A DNA stretch of 7,345 bases. It comes from Alphaproteobacteria bacterium UBA7488 (GTDB taxonomy: Bacteria; Pseudomonadota; Alphaproteobacteria; CAAHEQ01; UBA3637). A program made the position numbers and the translations under genes. Shown piece after piece: positions 1-5,431 of the stretch. The notes under the pieces are model-generated. The model was given only the letters and a program-made list of their open reading frames with translations, was not told the origin of the DNA and searched no databases. The stretch lies in assembly GCA_002477185.1 (NCBI GenBank), contig DLOI01000054.1, forward strand, positions 1,373-8,717. The letters run 5' to 3'. Within the stretch, counting starts at the first letter, position 1. Every line of letters starts with the position of its first letter.

Positions 1-144
1 CTCAAGTGTTTTTTCAACTTATTTCAAAAAAAAAGAATATTCATTTATTGATAAAATTTTCTTTATTAGTTCAAGATGCAAAGATTGAAATCTTAAAATA
101 AAAGCCTATTTGATGAATATAAATTAAAAGAAACGGAGGGTATA

Positions 145-852
145 ATGAAGGTATTACGAAAAGCATCAAATCGCGGCCATACAAAAATTGATTGGCTGGA
201 CAGTTGGCATACATTTTCATTTGGGAATTATTATGACCCTCAGCATATGGGGTTTGGTCCTTTGCGTGTTATCAACGATGATGTTGTCGCACCGGGACAA
301 GGATTTGATACGCATCCGCATGATAACATGGAAATCGTCAGTATTGTTATCAGTGGTGCGTTGGAACATAAAGACAGTATGGGGCATGGCAGCATCATAA
401 CTCCCGGCGACGTACAGAAAATGAGTGCCGGCACAGGCATTCATCACAGCGAATTCAACCCGTCGCAAACCGATCCGGTTCATTTTTTGCAAATTTGGAT
501 TGTTCCCCATACGCAAGATTTAACGCCGATGTATCAACAAAAGAATTTTACCGATGCAGATATGCGCAATTTATTATGCTTGGTTGCATCAAATGAACCA
601 GATAAAAATACAATTTTGTTACATGCCGACGTACAAATTTACCAAAGCAAACTGGACGAATTTAAAACAGTCGGCTTTAGCGTTCCGAAAAATAAGGCGG
701 CCTGGATACAAGTTGCAACGGGTTCCATCCAAATCGGCGAATATTTATTAAACGCAGGCGACGGGTTGGCCATTTGGGATGAAGAAGAAACCTTTCAAAT
801 TATGGGGAAAGCCAAAGAATCCAATTTCATTTTATTTGAATTCGAGCGGTAA
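145..852 (+). CDS. Pirin family protein (cupin, YhhW-like quercetin 2,3-dioxygenase type)
   Basis: The 235-residue product is a full-length bicupin of the pirin family, close to the usual length of E. coli YhhW. The family's four metal ligands are all present at the expected positions: His57 and His59 in the THPHDNMEIV segment, and His101 and Glu103 in GIHHSEFN. The N-terminal DSWHTFSFGNYYDP and the GFGPLRVINDD stretch are also typical. Family members bind Fe(II) or a similar metal; some cleave quercetin in vitro, while others act as redox-dependent regulators, so the physiological substrate is unknown. The protein should be cytoplasmic, since there is no signal peptide or membrane segment. 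The ATG is supported by a GGAGGG ribosome site at 135-140. The gene is convergent with the next one and appears monocistronic. All five arginine codons are CGN. The family assignment is firm; the substrate is not. Confidence 0.93.
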   Translation: MKVLRKASNRGHTKIDWLDSWHTFSFGNYYDPQHMGFGPLRVINDDVVAPGQGFDTHPHDNMEIVSIVISGALEHKDSMGHGSIITPGDVQKMSAGTGIHHSEFNPSQTDPVHFLQIWIVPHTQDLTPMYQQKNFTDADMRNLLCLVASNEPDKNTILLHADVQIYQSKLDEFKTVGFSVPKNKAAWIQVATGSIQIGEYLLNAGDGLAIWDEEETFQIMGKAKESNFILFEFER

Positions 853-912
853 AAACTCTAACTGTTATTCTCGTAATAAAACGATATTGCCGTTTCAACG
901 TCGAATGGCAAG

Positions 913-1689
913 CTAACTGACACGTCCCTTGTGATTAGGAAATTTATAAACAAAACGATTCGCTCCTACGCGGGTTATGCCCGGATTGATAGGTTTAAAT
1001 TCCATACCCTTTTTATCGGGCAAATTTTTCTTGTCTATTTGCTGCGGTATAAATTTTTCCGGCTTTTCTTGTTTTTGAGAAACCGTTTTCATATCGTCAA
1101 ATTCATTATTGGAACCAATGGAAGATAACGTATTTTTTACTCTAAGGATATGTATCATTTGTGATTCGTTATTATATAAGAGTGGTTTATTATCATTCGT
1201 TGGCGCCATAAGTTCTTTTATTAAATTGAGTTCTGCCTGCATACGTTCGAGTTTCATACTCTGTGCCTGCGATTGTATGTGCACAGCATGAATTTGTTCT
1301 GTCAACGCTTGAATTGCCGACGCATCATGAGAACACTCGGGCAATTGTTCAAAATACTTAACACCAGCCAACGCCAATACGGAAGTTACAATCAATTGTA
1401 TCGGGCGCCGGATTACGGCAATAACCATCCCCATGCCGACTTGGCGCAAAACAAATCCCCATCCAAGATGTTTAAATTTTCGTTTGTACCGTTTGGCAGC
1501 ACCTTTAGAAGATTGCCCTTTATCATGCGCTCCCAATACAATATCCAAATAGCGATCTCGTAAGTGCAAATAAGCATGCTCACAGACTTTATACTCTTCA
1601 CTGTTTTTGGAGCAGGCATTTTTGGCACGCTTTAAAGATTTAAGTTTTTTTAAAATGCGTATATGTTGCTTTTGCTTTTCAAACATCAT
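913..1689 (-). CDS. Hypothetical membrane protein with basic N-terminus and coiled coil
   Basis: I do not recognise this 258-residue protein. Residues 1-75 are strongly basic and charged, including a KRYKRKFK cluster at about 66-73, with no signal peptide. Two hydrophobic stretches follow at roughly 76-92 and 95-110, separated by Arg-Arg-Pro, which suggests a membrane hairpin or one long anchor. Residues about 123-162 (with the LERMQAELNLIKEL segment) look like an amphipathic coiled coil. Residues about 163-230 are polar and low in complexity, rich in Lys, Gln, Asn and Pro, and probably disordered. The C-terminus is short and basic (NRFVYKFPNHKG). The start is ATG at 1689 (ATGATG tandem); the next in-frame ATG upstream runs into a stop. 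The ribosome site is weak: GAGA is close to the start, and GGGAG at 1705-1709 is rather far. The gene has its own promoter between it and umuC. Both the length and the sensible domain order support a real gene; the function is unknown. Confidence 0.72.
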   Translation of the reverse strand: MMFEKQKQHIRILKKLKSLKRAKNACSKNSEEYKVCEHAYLHLRDRYLDIVLGAHDKGQSSKGAAKRYKRKFKHLGWGFVLRQVGMGMVIAVIRRPIQLIVTSVLALAGVKYFEQLPECSHDASAIQALTEQIHAVHIQSQAQSMKLERMQAELNLIKELMAPTNDNKPLLYNNESQMIHILRVKNTLSSIGSNNEFDDMKTVSQKQEKPEKFIPQQIDKKNLPDKKGMEFKPINPGITRVGANRFVYKFPNHKGRVS

Positions 1690-1717
1690 TTTCTCTTTTC
1701 AAATCTCCCGCAAATTC

Positions 1718-1746
1718 ATTATACCCTCATACAGAATATTTCGCAA
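1718..1746 (-). promoter_or_regulatory. Sigma-70-type promoter for the 913-1689 gene
   Basis: On the minus strand, TTGCGA (1741-1746) is followed after exactly 17 bases by a perfect TATAAT (1718-1723). Transcription would start near 1711, giving a leader of about 20 bases that holds the GGGAG at 1705-1709. The promoter lies in the gap after umuC, so the downstream gene need not depend on the SOS operon. Confidence 0.6.
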
Positions 1747-1762
1747 GAAAAAATGTACAAAA

Positions 1763-3025
1763 TTATTTTGAGCACTTTACAATTAACAAATCTTTGAAAT
1801 TTGTTGTATAATTTGGGGACAACAACTCTTGGCGCAACTTACCTTGCAATCCGACACCTTCAACCGCCAAACGGACTTGGCGTGACTGATATATGCCGTT
1901 AATTTGGTCAATGGTTGCCATCAGTTTTGCCGATTTTAAACGGTTTTTGGCATCAAATAAAAAGCCTTGTACAGCCGTTTCGGGCACAATTTGCGTGATA
2001 ATAACCCCTGCCCGTTTGTATTGGTAACCGTCTTTATAAATTGATTTCAAAGCTTCCAGCGCACCGCCGACAATTTCCATACTGTCTGACGTCGGCGTAT
2101 CGAAAGCCTTCACGGCATTACAAAAATATTGGGGCAAATCATTGCGAAAACGGCTTGTTTGTATCAATACTAATAAAGAAGCTGCATACGAATTTTGTTG
2201 CCTGAGCTTTTTGGCACACCGTCCGGCATGCGACGCAATGGCCTCGCTCATCCCTTTCAAAGTAGTAACGGGATATCCAAAACTGCGAGAAACGCAAATT
2301 TGCTTTTTGTCCTGCGCCTCAGTTTCTAATGTTTTGCAAGGAAGCCCCTGCAATTCTTGCCAGAGTTGTTCCCCTATGACTGTCATTTTTTTGCGGACAA
2401 AATGGCGGTCTAACCTTGTAAAATCATAAGCTGTTTGAATACCCTGACGTTTTAATTTATCTGAAAATCGCCTGCCTATCCCCCATACTTCTTCAATAGG
2501 CGTTAACATCAACGCTTTGAATCTTTTTTCTTCGGTATCAATCATACACACTTGATTGTATTTTTTATATTTTTTGGCAAAATGATTAGCAATTTTCGCC
2601 AATGTCTTGCTTGGCGCCACTCCCATTGAGACGGGAATGCCTGTATCATGCGTTACTTTTTCGGCAACATAGCGGGCAAAATTTTCCAAATCAGGGATAC
2701 TTGTTAAATTTAAAAAAGCTTCATCAATCGAATAAACTTCAATGTCGCCCACTAACTGGCTTAAAATTGACATCACACGGCGCGACATATCGCCATACAG
2801 TGTTTGATTAGATGAAAATACATTGACATGAGCGCGTTTGATTAATTCTTGAATTTGATAAAATGGGGCACCCATACGAATCCCCAAAGCTTTGGCTTCA
2901 TTTGAACGGGCAATTACACACCCGTCGTTATTGCTGAGCACTACTGTCGGTTTGCCGTTTAAATCAGGCCTGAAAACCCGCTCGCAACTGACAAAAAAAT
3001 TATTGCAATCAATCAATCCGTACAT
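1763..3025 (-). CDS. umuC: DNA polymerase V catalytic subunit UmuC (Y-family)
   Basis: The 420-residue product is a complete Y-family translesion polymerase, about the same size as E. coli UmuC (422). The N-terminal [18 protein letters not shown] carries the first metal-binding aspartate (Asp6), and the [15 protein letters not shown] block is characteristic of UmuC. YSIDEAF at 98-104 gives the catalytic Asp101-Glu102 pair at the same numbers as in E. coli. The thumb/helix-hairpin-helix region follows ([10 protein letters not shown] at 177-186), then the little-finger domain. QGFLF at 353-357 fits the QxxLF beta-clamp-binding pattern, and the C-terminal [13 protein letters not shown] is typical. 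With two processed UmuD' subunits it forms Pol V for error-prone bypass of lesions. Its ATG lies 17 bases inside the end of umuD and lacks a clear ribosome site of its own, so translational coupling is likely. Confidence 0.97.
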   Translation of the reverse strand: MYGLIDCNNFFVSCERVFRPDLNGKPTVVLSNNDGCVIARSNEAKALGIRMGAPFYQIQELIKRAHVNVFSSNQTLYGDMSRRVMSILSQLVGDIEVYSIDEAFLNLTSIPDLENFARYVAEKVTHDTGIPVSMGVAPSKTLAKIANHFAKKYKKYNQVCMIDTEEKRFKALMLTPIEEVWGIGRRFSDKLKRQGIQTAYDFTRLDRHFVRKKMTVIGEQLWQELQGLPCKTLETEAQDKKQICVSRSFGYPVTTLKGMSEAIASHAGRCAKKLRQQNSYAASLLVLIQTSRFRNDLPQYFCNAVKAFDTPTSDSMEIVGGALEALKSIYKDGYQYKRAGVIITQIVPETAVQGFLFDAKNRLKSAKLMATIDQINGIYQSRQVRLAVEGVGLQGKLRQELLSPNYTTNFKDLLIVKCSK

Positions 3026-3479
3026 GAGAAAACTTTCGTTTTTGATTATGAACGGAATACGTCACAATGCCCCAAATCAAAAAATTGTTCTGACCCGTAA
3101 TGCGAATGGGGCGATATGTTTCATTGGCAGGCACTAACCATATGCCATTTTTATTGATTTTAATGAATTTCACCGTAAATTCCCCGTCTACGTAACAAAC
3201 AGCCATTGCGCCGTCAAAAGGCGGTAAGGATTTGTCAATAACAAGCAAATCCCCATCATAAACGCCGGCATCTTTCATGCTGTCGCCTTGCACACGTGCC
3301 AAAAAAGTGCTGGCCGGATGGCTTATAAGCTCTTTGTTCAAATCCAACGCATATTCCATAAAATCCTGCGCCGGGCTCGGGAAACCGGCACGCACACCTG
3401 TATCGGCATAGGGCAAATCCACTTGGGAAGCAACATCCGCCCGAAAAAATTCAAGATTTTGATTGTTTGAATCCGACAT
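3009..3479 (-). CDS. umuD: SOS mutagenesis protein UmuD (self-cleaving subunit of Pol V)
   Basis: The 156-residue product is an S24 (LexA/UmuD) family protein. The processing site is Ala31-Gly32 in [11 protein letters not shown], where E. coli UmuD has Cys-Gly. The nucleophile is Ser67 in [10 protein letters not shown] and the general base is Lys104 in GEFTVKFIK; their 37-residue spacing equals that of E. coli Ser60-Lys97. RecA filaments stimulate self-cleavage to UmuD', which joins UmuC in Pol V. There is no N-terminal helix-turn-helix, so this is UmuD and not LexA. A weak TGGGAT ribosome site lies at 3485-3490. A perfect alphaproteobacterial LexA box is about 60 bases upstream, predicting SOS induction of umuD and umuC together. 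The C-terminus is a little longer than in E. coli, ending in a basic [11 protein letters not shown] tail. Confidence 0.96.
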   Translation of the reverse strand: MSDSNNQNLEFFRADVASQVDLPYADTGVRAGFPSPAQDFMEYALDLNKELISHPASTFLARVQGDSMKDAGVYDGDLLVIDKSLPPFDGAMAVCYVDGEFTVKFIKINKNGIWLVPANETYRPIRITGQNNFLIWGIVTYSVHNQKRKFSHVRID

Positions 3480-3539
3480 TTTTTATCCCACTTGTTTTTA
3501 CAACAATATCCCACATGTTTGATTTTCGCCCATTCAAAA

Positions 3540-3554
3540 GAACAAAACAAGAAC
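3540..3554 (-). promoter_or_regulatory. LexA operator (alphaproteobacterial SOS box) of umuDC
   Basis: The minus strand reads GTTC-TTGTTTT-GTTC, an exact match to the direct-repeat GTTC-N7-GTTC LexA box known from Alphaproteobacteria. It lies 61-75 bases upstream of the umuD ATG. A weak promoter could overlap it: TTGTTT inside the box, then 17 bases, then GAAAAT. In that case bound LexA would cover the -35 element. I saw no other copy of this motif in the window. Confidence 0.85.
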
Positions 3555-3641
3555 ATTTATAACATAACATAGGCATTTATGCAACTATACTTTTGAGTTT
3601 ATACGTGCTTCCCCCGTTTAAAACGAAGCCGTTAAAGATGT

Positions 3642-3673
3642 AAAAAAATCGAATATAAAGATTTGTTTATATT
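3642..3673 (-). terminator. AT-only hairpin with T7 tail after the pilin genes
   Basis: On the minus strand, AATATAAA and TTTATATT (3666-3673 and 3652-3659) form a perfect 8-bp stem with a 6-base loop. It is followed after three bases by seven T's (3648-3642). It starts three bases beyond the stop codon of the downstream pilin gene. The shape is that of an intrinsic terminator, but the stem contains no GC pair, so its strength is uncertain. Confidence 0.45.
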
Positions 3674-3675
3674 GT

Positions 3676-4170
3676 TTACCCCCCCCCCACACAATTTCCA
3701 TAATCAAAATAAGCCGTGTATGGATAATCGGAACAATCAATCTCAATTATTTTTTCGGGCGCAATAGTCTGAGCCATCGTGATAATTTCACAAGCGTCTT
3801 GAGCTAAATGCATGACCGTTACACCGTAACAATGTTCAAATGGCATATCAAAAGGCGAATATATCATTTCTAAACGAGGTATACGCGGCCCCCAATCCAT
3901 AGGTTCATTTGAAATAAGCGGACTGTCCATTATTGATTTATCCAGCTCAGTATAATTAACGCTGGCCGTCGGATTACTATTATCCGTAAATTTGGATTTT
4001 TCTTCGACCAAAACATATAATTTTGACAAAGAATCAAGGACTTCATTTGCCTTATATCGTAATAATGCATATCTGAAACCGGCAATACTGCCAATCGAAA
4101 GGACGCCAATAATGGCCAATACGCCTAACATTTCAACCATGGAACGCCCATTTTGATTTAAATTAAACAT
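3676..4170 (-). CDS. Type IV pilin-like / pseudopilin protein (distal paralogue, G10 tract at 3' end)
   Basis: The 164-residue product has a class III prepilin leader: a short N-terminus ending in Gly8, cleavage expected between Gly8 and Arg9, and Glu13 at mature position +5. A hydrophobic helix follows (MLGVLAIIGVLSIG and onward to about residue 38). RSMVE replaces the classical FTLIE. The rest would be a periplasmic globular domain with cysteines at 114, 127, 146 and 160, enough for two disulfides. I chose ATG at 4170 because a full AAGGAGGA site lies just upstream; the frame is open for 13 more codons, which would add an atypical leader. It shares its first 30 or so residues with the upstream neighbour and little else, suggesting subunits of one filament or secretion apparatus. 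The last three codons (Gly-Gly-Gly) lie in a run of ten G's. Filament type and function cannot be told from the window. Confidence 0.85.
   Translation of the reverse strand: MFNLNQNGRSMVEMLGVLAIIGVLSIGSIAGFRYALLRYKANEVLDSLSKLYVLVEEKSKFTDNSNPTASVNYTELDKSIMDSPLISNEPMDWGPRIPRLEMIYSPFDMPFEHCYGVTVMHLAQDACEIITMAQTIAPEKIIEIDCSDYPYTAYFDYGNCVGGG
3679..3688 (-). repeat. G10 homopolymer at the 3' end of the pilin-like gene
   Basis: Ten consecutive G's on the coding strand, directly before the TAA stop, encode the C-terminal glycines. One G more would replace the stop by 15 further codons. One G fewer would give a different extension of about 18 residues after the glycines. Both extensions end before umuD. 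The tract could be a slippage site or a homopolymer counting error. Confidence 0.9.
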
Positions 4171-4174
4171 CCAA

Positions 4175-4182
4175 TCCTCCTT
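4175..4182 (-). promoter_or_regulatory. Strong ribosome binding site fixing the start at 4170
   Basis: The minus strand reads AAGGAGGA, four bases upstream of ATG 4170. It decides the start in favour of a leader beginning MFNLNQNG rather than the longer open frame that begins at 4209. Confidence 0.8.
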
Positions 4183-4248
4183 ATCCCCATTTAAATATAT
4201 TTGAAACAATAGACTATATTTTTAATAAAATCAATCAGATATATTTCA

Positions 4249-4722
4249 TCAGTCCAATAAATCCGTAAATTTCGCCGCGGGATAAAGGATATAGGACGGC
4301 GACGACCCTGATTCATATTGGCAAGAACCTTCAACCAATTCGCCGCCCACCAAATTATAGATAACATCAATAATGCCTTGCGACACCTCATCGATACGTA
4401 CACAGGCATAATATTTTTTCACGCCGTCTTTATATGTTTCATGCACAGCAATATCTGTAGCTCGGCCACCAACAGTTTCTTTGTCATAATGAATGTCCGA
4501 TAGATATGCCGACCTGGGCAACGACTTGCCGTTTGAATCTATAAGGATCGGTTTTTTTACAAGCTTTGAAGCTATCTCAGCGGTTGCGGACATAATGCTG
4601 TAAGCGCGAATGCGATTCATGGCCAAGTTAAATCCCGCTACGCTACCGATAGATAAAATGCCCATGATGGCCAATACACCCAACATTTCAACCATGGACC
4701 GTCCATTTTGAGTTTTCATCAT
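4249..4722 (-). CDS. Type IV pilin-like / pseudopilin protein (proximal paralogue)
   Basis: The 157-residue product begins with a prepilin leader (MMKTQNG) whose expected cleavage is Gly7-Arg8, with Glu12 at mature +5. The hydrophobic helix GVLAIMGILSIGSVAGF follows. The C-terminal domain is soluble, with only two cysteines (107 and 134), probably one disulfide, and it is rich in Tyr, Ser and Gly near the end. The start is ATG at 4722 (ATGATG tandem), five bases after AAAGGAG; a GTG two codons earlier overlaps that ribosome site and is unlikely. The N-terminal block is nearly identical to that of the next gene, also at DNA level, so the two arose by duplication. They are 78 bases apart in the same direction without a visible terminator between, so one operon is likely. 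Export would be through the Sec system with prepilin peptidase processing; those genes are not in this window. Confidence 0.85.
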   Translation of the reverse strand: MMKTQNGRSMVEMLGVLAIMGILSIGSVAGFNLAMNRIRAYSIMSATAEIASKLVKKPILIDSNGKSLPRSAYLSDIHYDKETVGGRATDIAVHETYKDGVKKYYACVRIDEVSQGIIDVIYNLVGGELVEGSCQYESGSSPSYILYPAAKFTDLLD

Positions 4723-4727
4723 TGCCA

Positions 4728-4734
4728 CTCCTTT
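4728..4734 (-). promoter_or_regulatory. Ribosome binding site fixing the start at 4722
   Basis: The minus strand reads AAAGGAG, five bases before ATG 4722. Its overlap with the in-frame GTG at 4726-4728 argues against that GTG being used as the start. Confidence 0.7.
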
Positions 4735-4747
4735 AAAGATTAAACGT

Positions 4748-4781
4748 ATTATAAAATATGTGTCAAAAAAACGTTTATCAA
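4748..4781 (-). promoter_or_regulatory. Possible promoter of the pilin-like pair
   Basis: The minus strand upstream of the proximal pilin gene holds a perfect TATAAT (4748-4753) without a good -35 at 16-18 bases. It also holds TTGATA (4776-4781) with TATTTT 17 bases on (4753-4758). One of these overlapping arrangements probably starts the pilin transcript. The region from here to 4957 is strongly AT-rich and holds no gene that I can support. Confidence 0.35.
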
Positions 4782-4957
4782 TACATTTTTAAATACTTAT
4801 AAATCTTTATATTTTCTTTATTAAATTAAGAGTTCATAATTAAATATATCTAAGGTTTTCAACTTGAAAAATAAATTTATTATTCCTCATTCACTCTCGA
4901 TTTACTCAAAAGAAGTAGAAATAGAAATAAATTACATCAACATCTTCAATAAACATC

Positions 4958-4986
4958 TTGACACTTTACTCATTTTAAGCTATAAA
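4958..4986 (+). promoter_or_regulatory. Consensus sigma-70 promoter of the tRNA-Arg gene
   Basis: TTGACA at 4958-4963 is a perfect -35. Exactly 17 bases later comes TATAAA at 4981-4986. Transcription would start around 4993, a few bases before the mature tRNA 5' end at 4999, as is common for single tRNA genes. Confidence 0.85.
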
Positions 4987-4998
4987 AGCTCTGTTTTC

Positions 4999-5075
4999 GG
5001 TCCCGTAGCTCAGCTGGATAGAGCAACAGCCTTCTAAGCTGTGGGTCGCACGTTCGAATCGTGCCGGGATCGCCA
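4999..5075 (+). tRNA. tRNA-Arg (anticodon UCU, reads AGA)
   Basis: The cloverleaf folds completely. The acceptor stem GGTCCCG (4999-5005) pairs with CGGGATC (5065-5071), with one G-U pair. The D stem is GCTC/GAGC, and the anticodon stem ACAGC/GCTGT is perfect, with loop CTTCTAA giving anticodon TCT at 5033-5035. The variable loop is short (GGGTC), and the T stem GCACG/CGTGC is perfect around TTCGAAT. The discriminator is G5072 and the CCA end is encoded (5073-5075). This isoacceptor reads AGA, and possibly AGG by wobble. Confidence 0.97.
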
Positions 5076-5114
5076 TATAAATAAAGGTAGGGGTTTCTCT
5101 ATCTTTATTTATAT
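5075..5114 (+). terminator. Long AT-rich hairpin directly behind tRNA-Arg
   Basis: ATATAAATAAAG (5075-5086) is a perfect 12-base inverted match to CTTTATTTATAT (5103-5114). The stem extends four more pairs inward (GTAG with CTAT, one G-U), leaving an 8-base loop. It begins at the last A of the encoded CCA. A terminator or tRNA 3'-processing hairpin is the likely role; the following bases (AAGGTTATTTTATAT) are only loosely T-rich, so it is not a textbook terminator. Confidence 0.5.
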
Positions 5115-5431
5115 AAGGTTATTTTATATATGGTTTGAACATTACATTTGAGGAACCAATTATCGGCAAATGGCAGCGAATAATGTGAGATAGTTCCAAA
5201 TTTCAACAAGCGGGTACGTTATATAAACAATTGTCCTAATATCGACATATATAAACATGCTCTTTAGAATATTTTTATAAATCTTATGTTAAAGGCCAAT
5301 TTGAATTTATTGTCAAAATACATAATTGCAAGGTATTGTCCACAATATACGTTAAATAGTTTCTATTAGTATAAATTGTGCTTAAATTAATTTGAAATTG
5401 TGCATACCATATTTATAAGTGGACATTTTAT
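5115..5431. other. AT-rich non-coding spacer between tRNA-Arg and opine dehydrogenase
   Basis: I see no convincing gene in these bases. The one structured patch is 5152-5197, where GGAAC and GTTCC enclose ATTATCG and CGAATAAT, the latter pair interrupted by one extra A. It might fold as an RNA or be a degenerate remnant. A minus-strand frame at 5160-5258 (32 codons from ATG, hydrophobic) has no clear ribosome site and is probably chance. I did not find a repeat of the tRNA 3' end. Confidence 0.6.
5392..5419 (+). promoter_or_regulatory. Possible promoter of the opine dehydrogenase gene
   Basis: TTGAAA (5392-5397) and TATAAG (5414-5419) are separated by 16 bases. Transcription would start near 5426, only a few bases before the ATG at 5432, so the message would be nearly leaderless. 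The AGTGGA at 5418-5423 could serve as a ribosome site only if transcription begins further upstream. Given the AT-rich background this is a weak call. Confidence 0.3.

Noticed and set aside
48..123. Possible promoters for the pirin gene (TTGATA 48-53, TTGAAA 85-90, TATAAA 118-123)
   Set aside because: No pair of these has acceptable spacing with a good partner element, and the region is so AT-rich that single matches carry little weight.
217..516. Opposite-strand open frames inside pirin, and similar ones inside umuC, the hypothetical gene and the first CHR gene
   Set aside because: They lie wholly within strongly supported genes, lack ribosome sites and show no protein-like architecture, so they are shadows of the real genes.
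884..910. Weak inverted repeat TTGCC/GGCAA between the convergent pirin and hypothetical genes as a terminator
   Set aside because: The stem is only five bases with a loop of about 15 and no T tract on either strand.
3607..3629. GCTTC/GAAGC repeat with inner CGTT/AACG between umuD and the pilin gene
   Set aside because: The arms are interrupted asymmetrically by the C/G run and there is no suitable T tail, so it is weaker than the hairpin at 3642-3673.
4171..4209. Longer version of the distal pilin protein starting at 4209 (13 extra residues)
   Set aside because: It would put charged residues before an otherwise standard prepilin leader and ignores the strong AAGGAGGA site just upstream of ATG 4170.
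5160..5258. Minus-strand frame of 32 codons with a hydrophobic product (from MFIYVDIRT to LFAAICR)
   Set aside because: It has no clear ribosome site, lies in AT-rich spacer and overlaps the inverted-repeat patch. It is too short to distinguish from chance without homologues.
4999..5431. Attachment-site duplication of the tRNA-Arg 3' end
   Set aside because: I found no second copy of the T-arm/acceptor sequence within the window and no integrase gene. An island end could lie outside.
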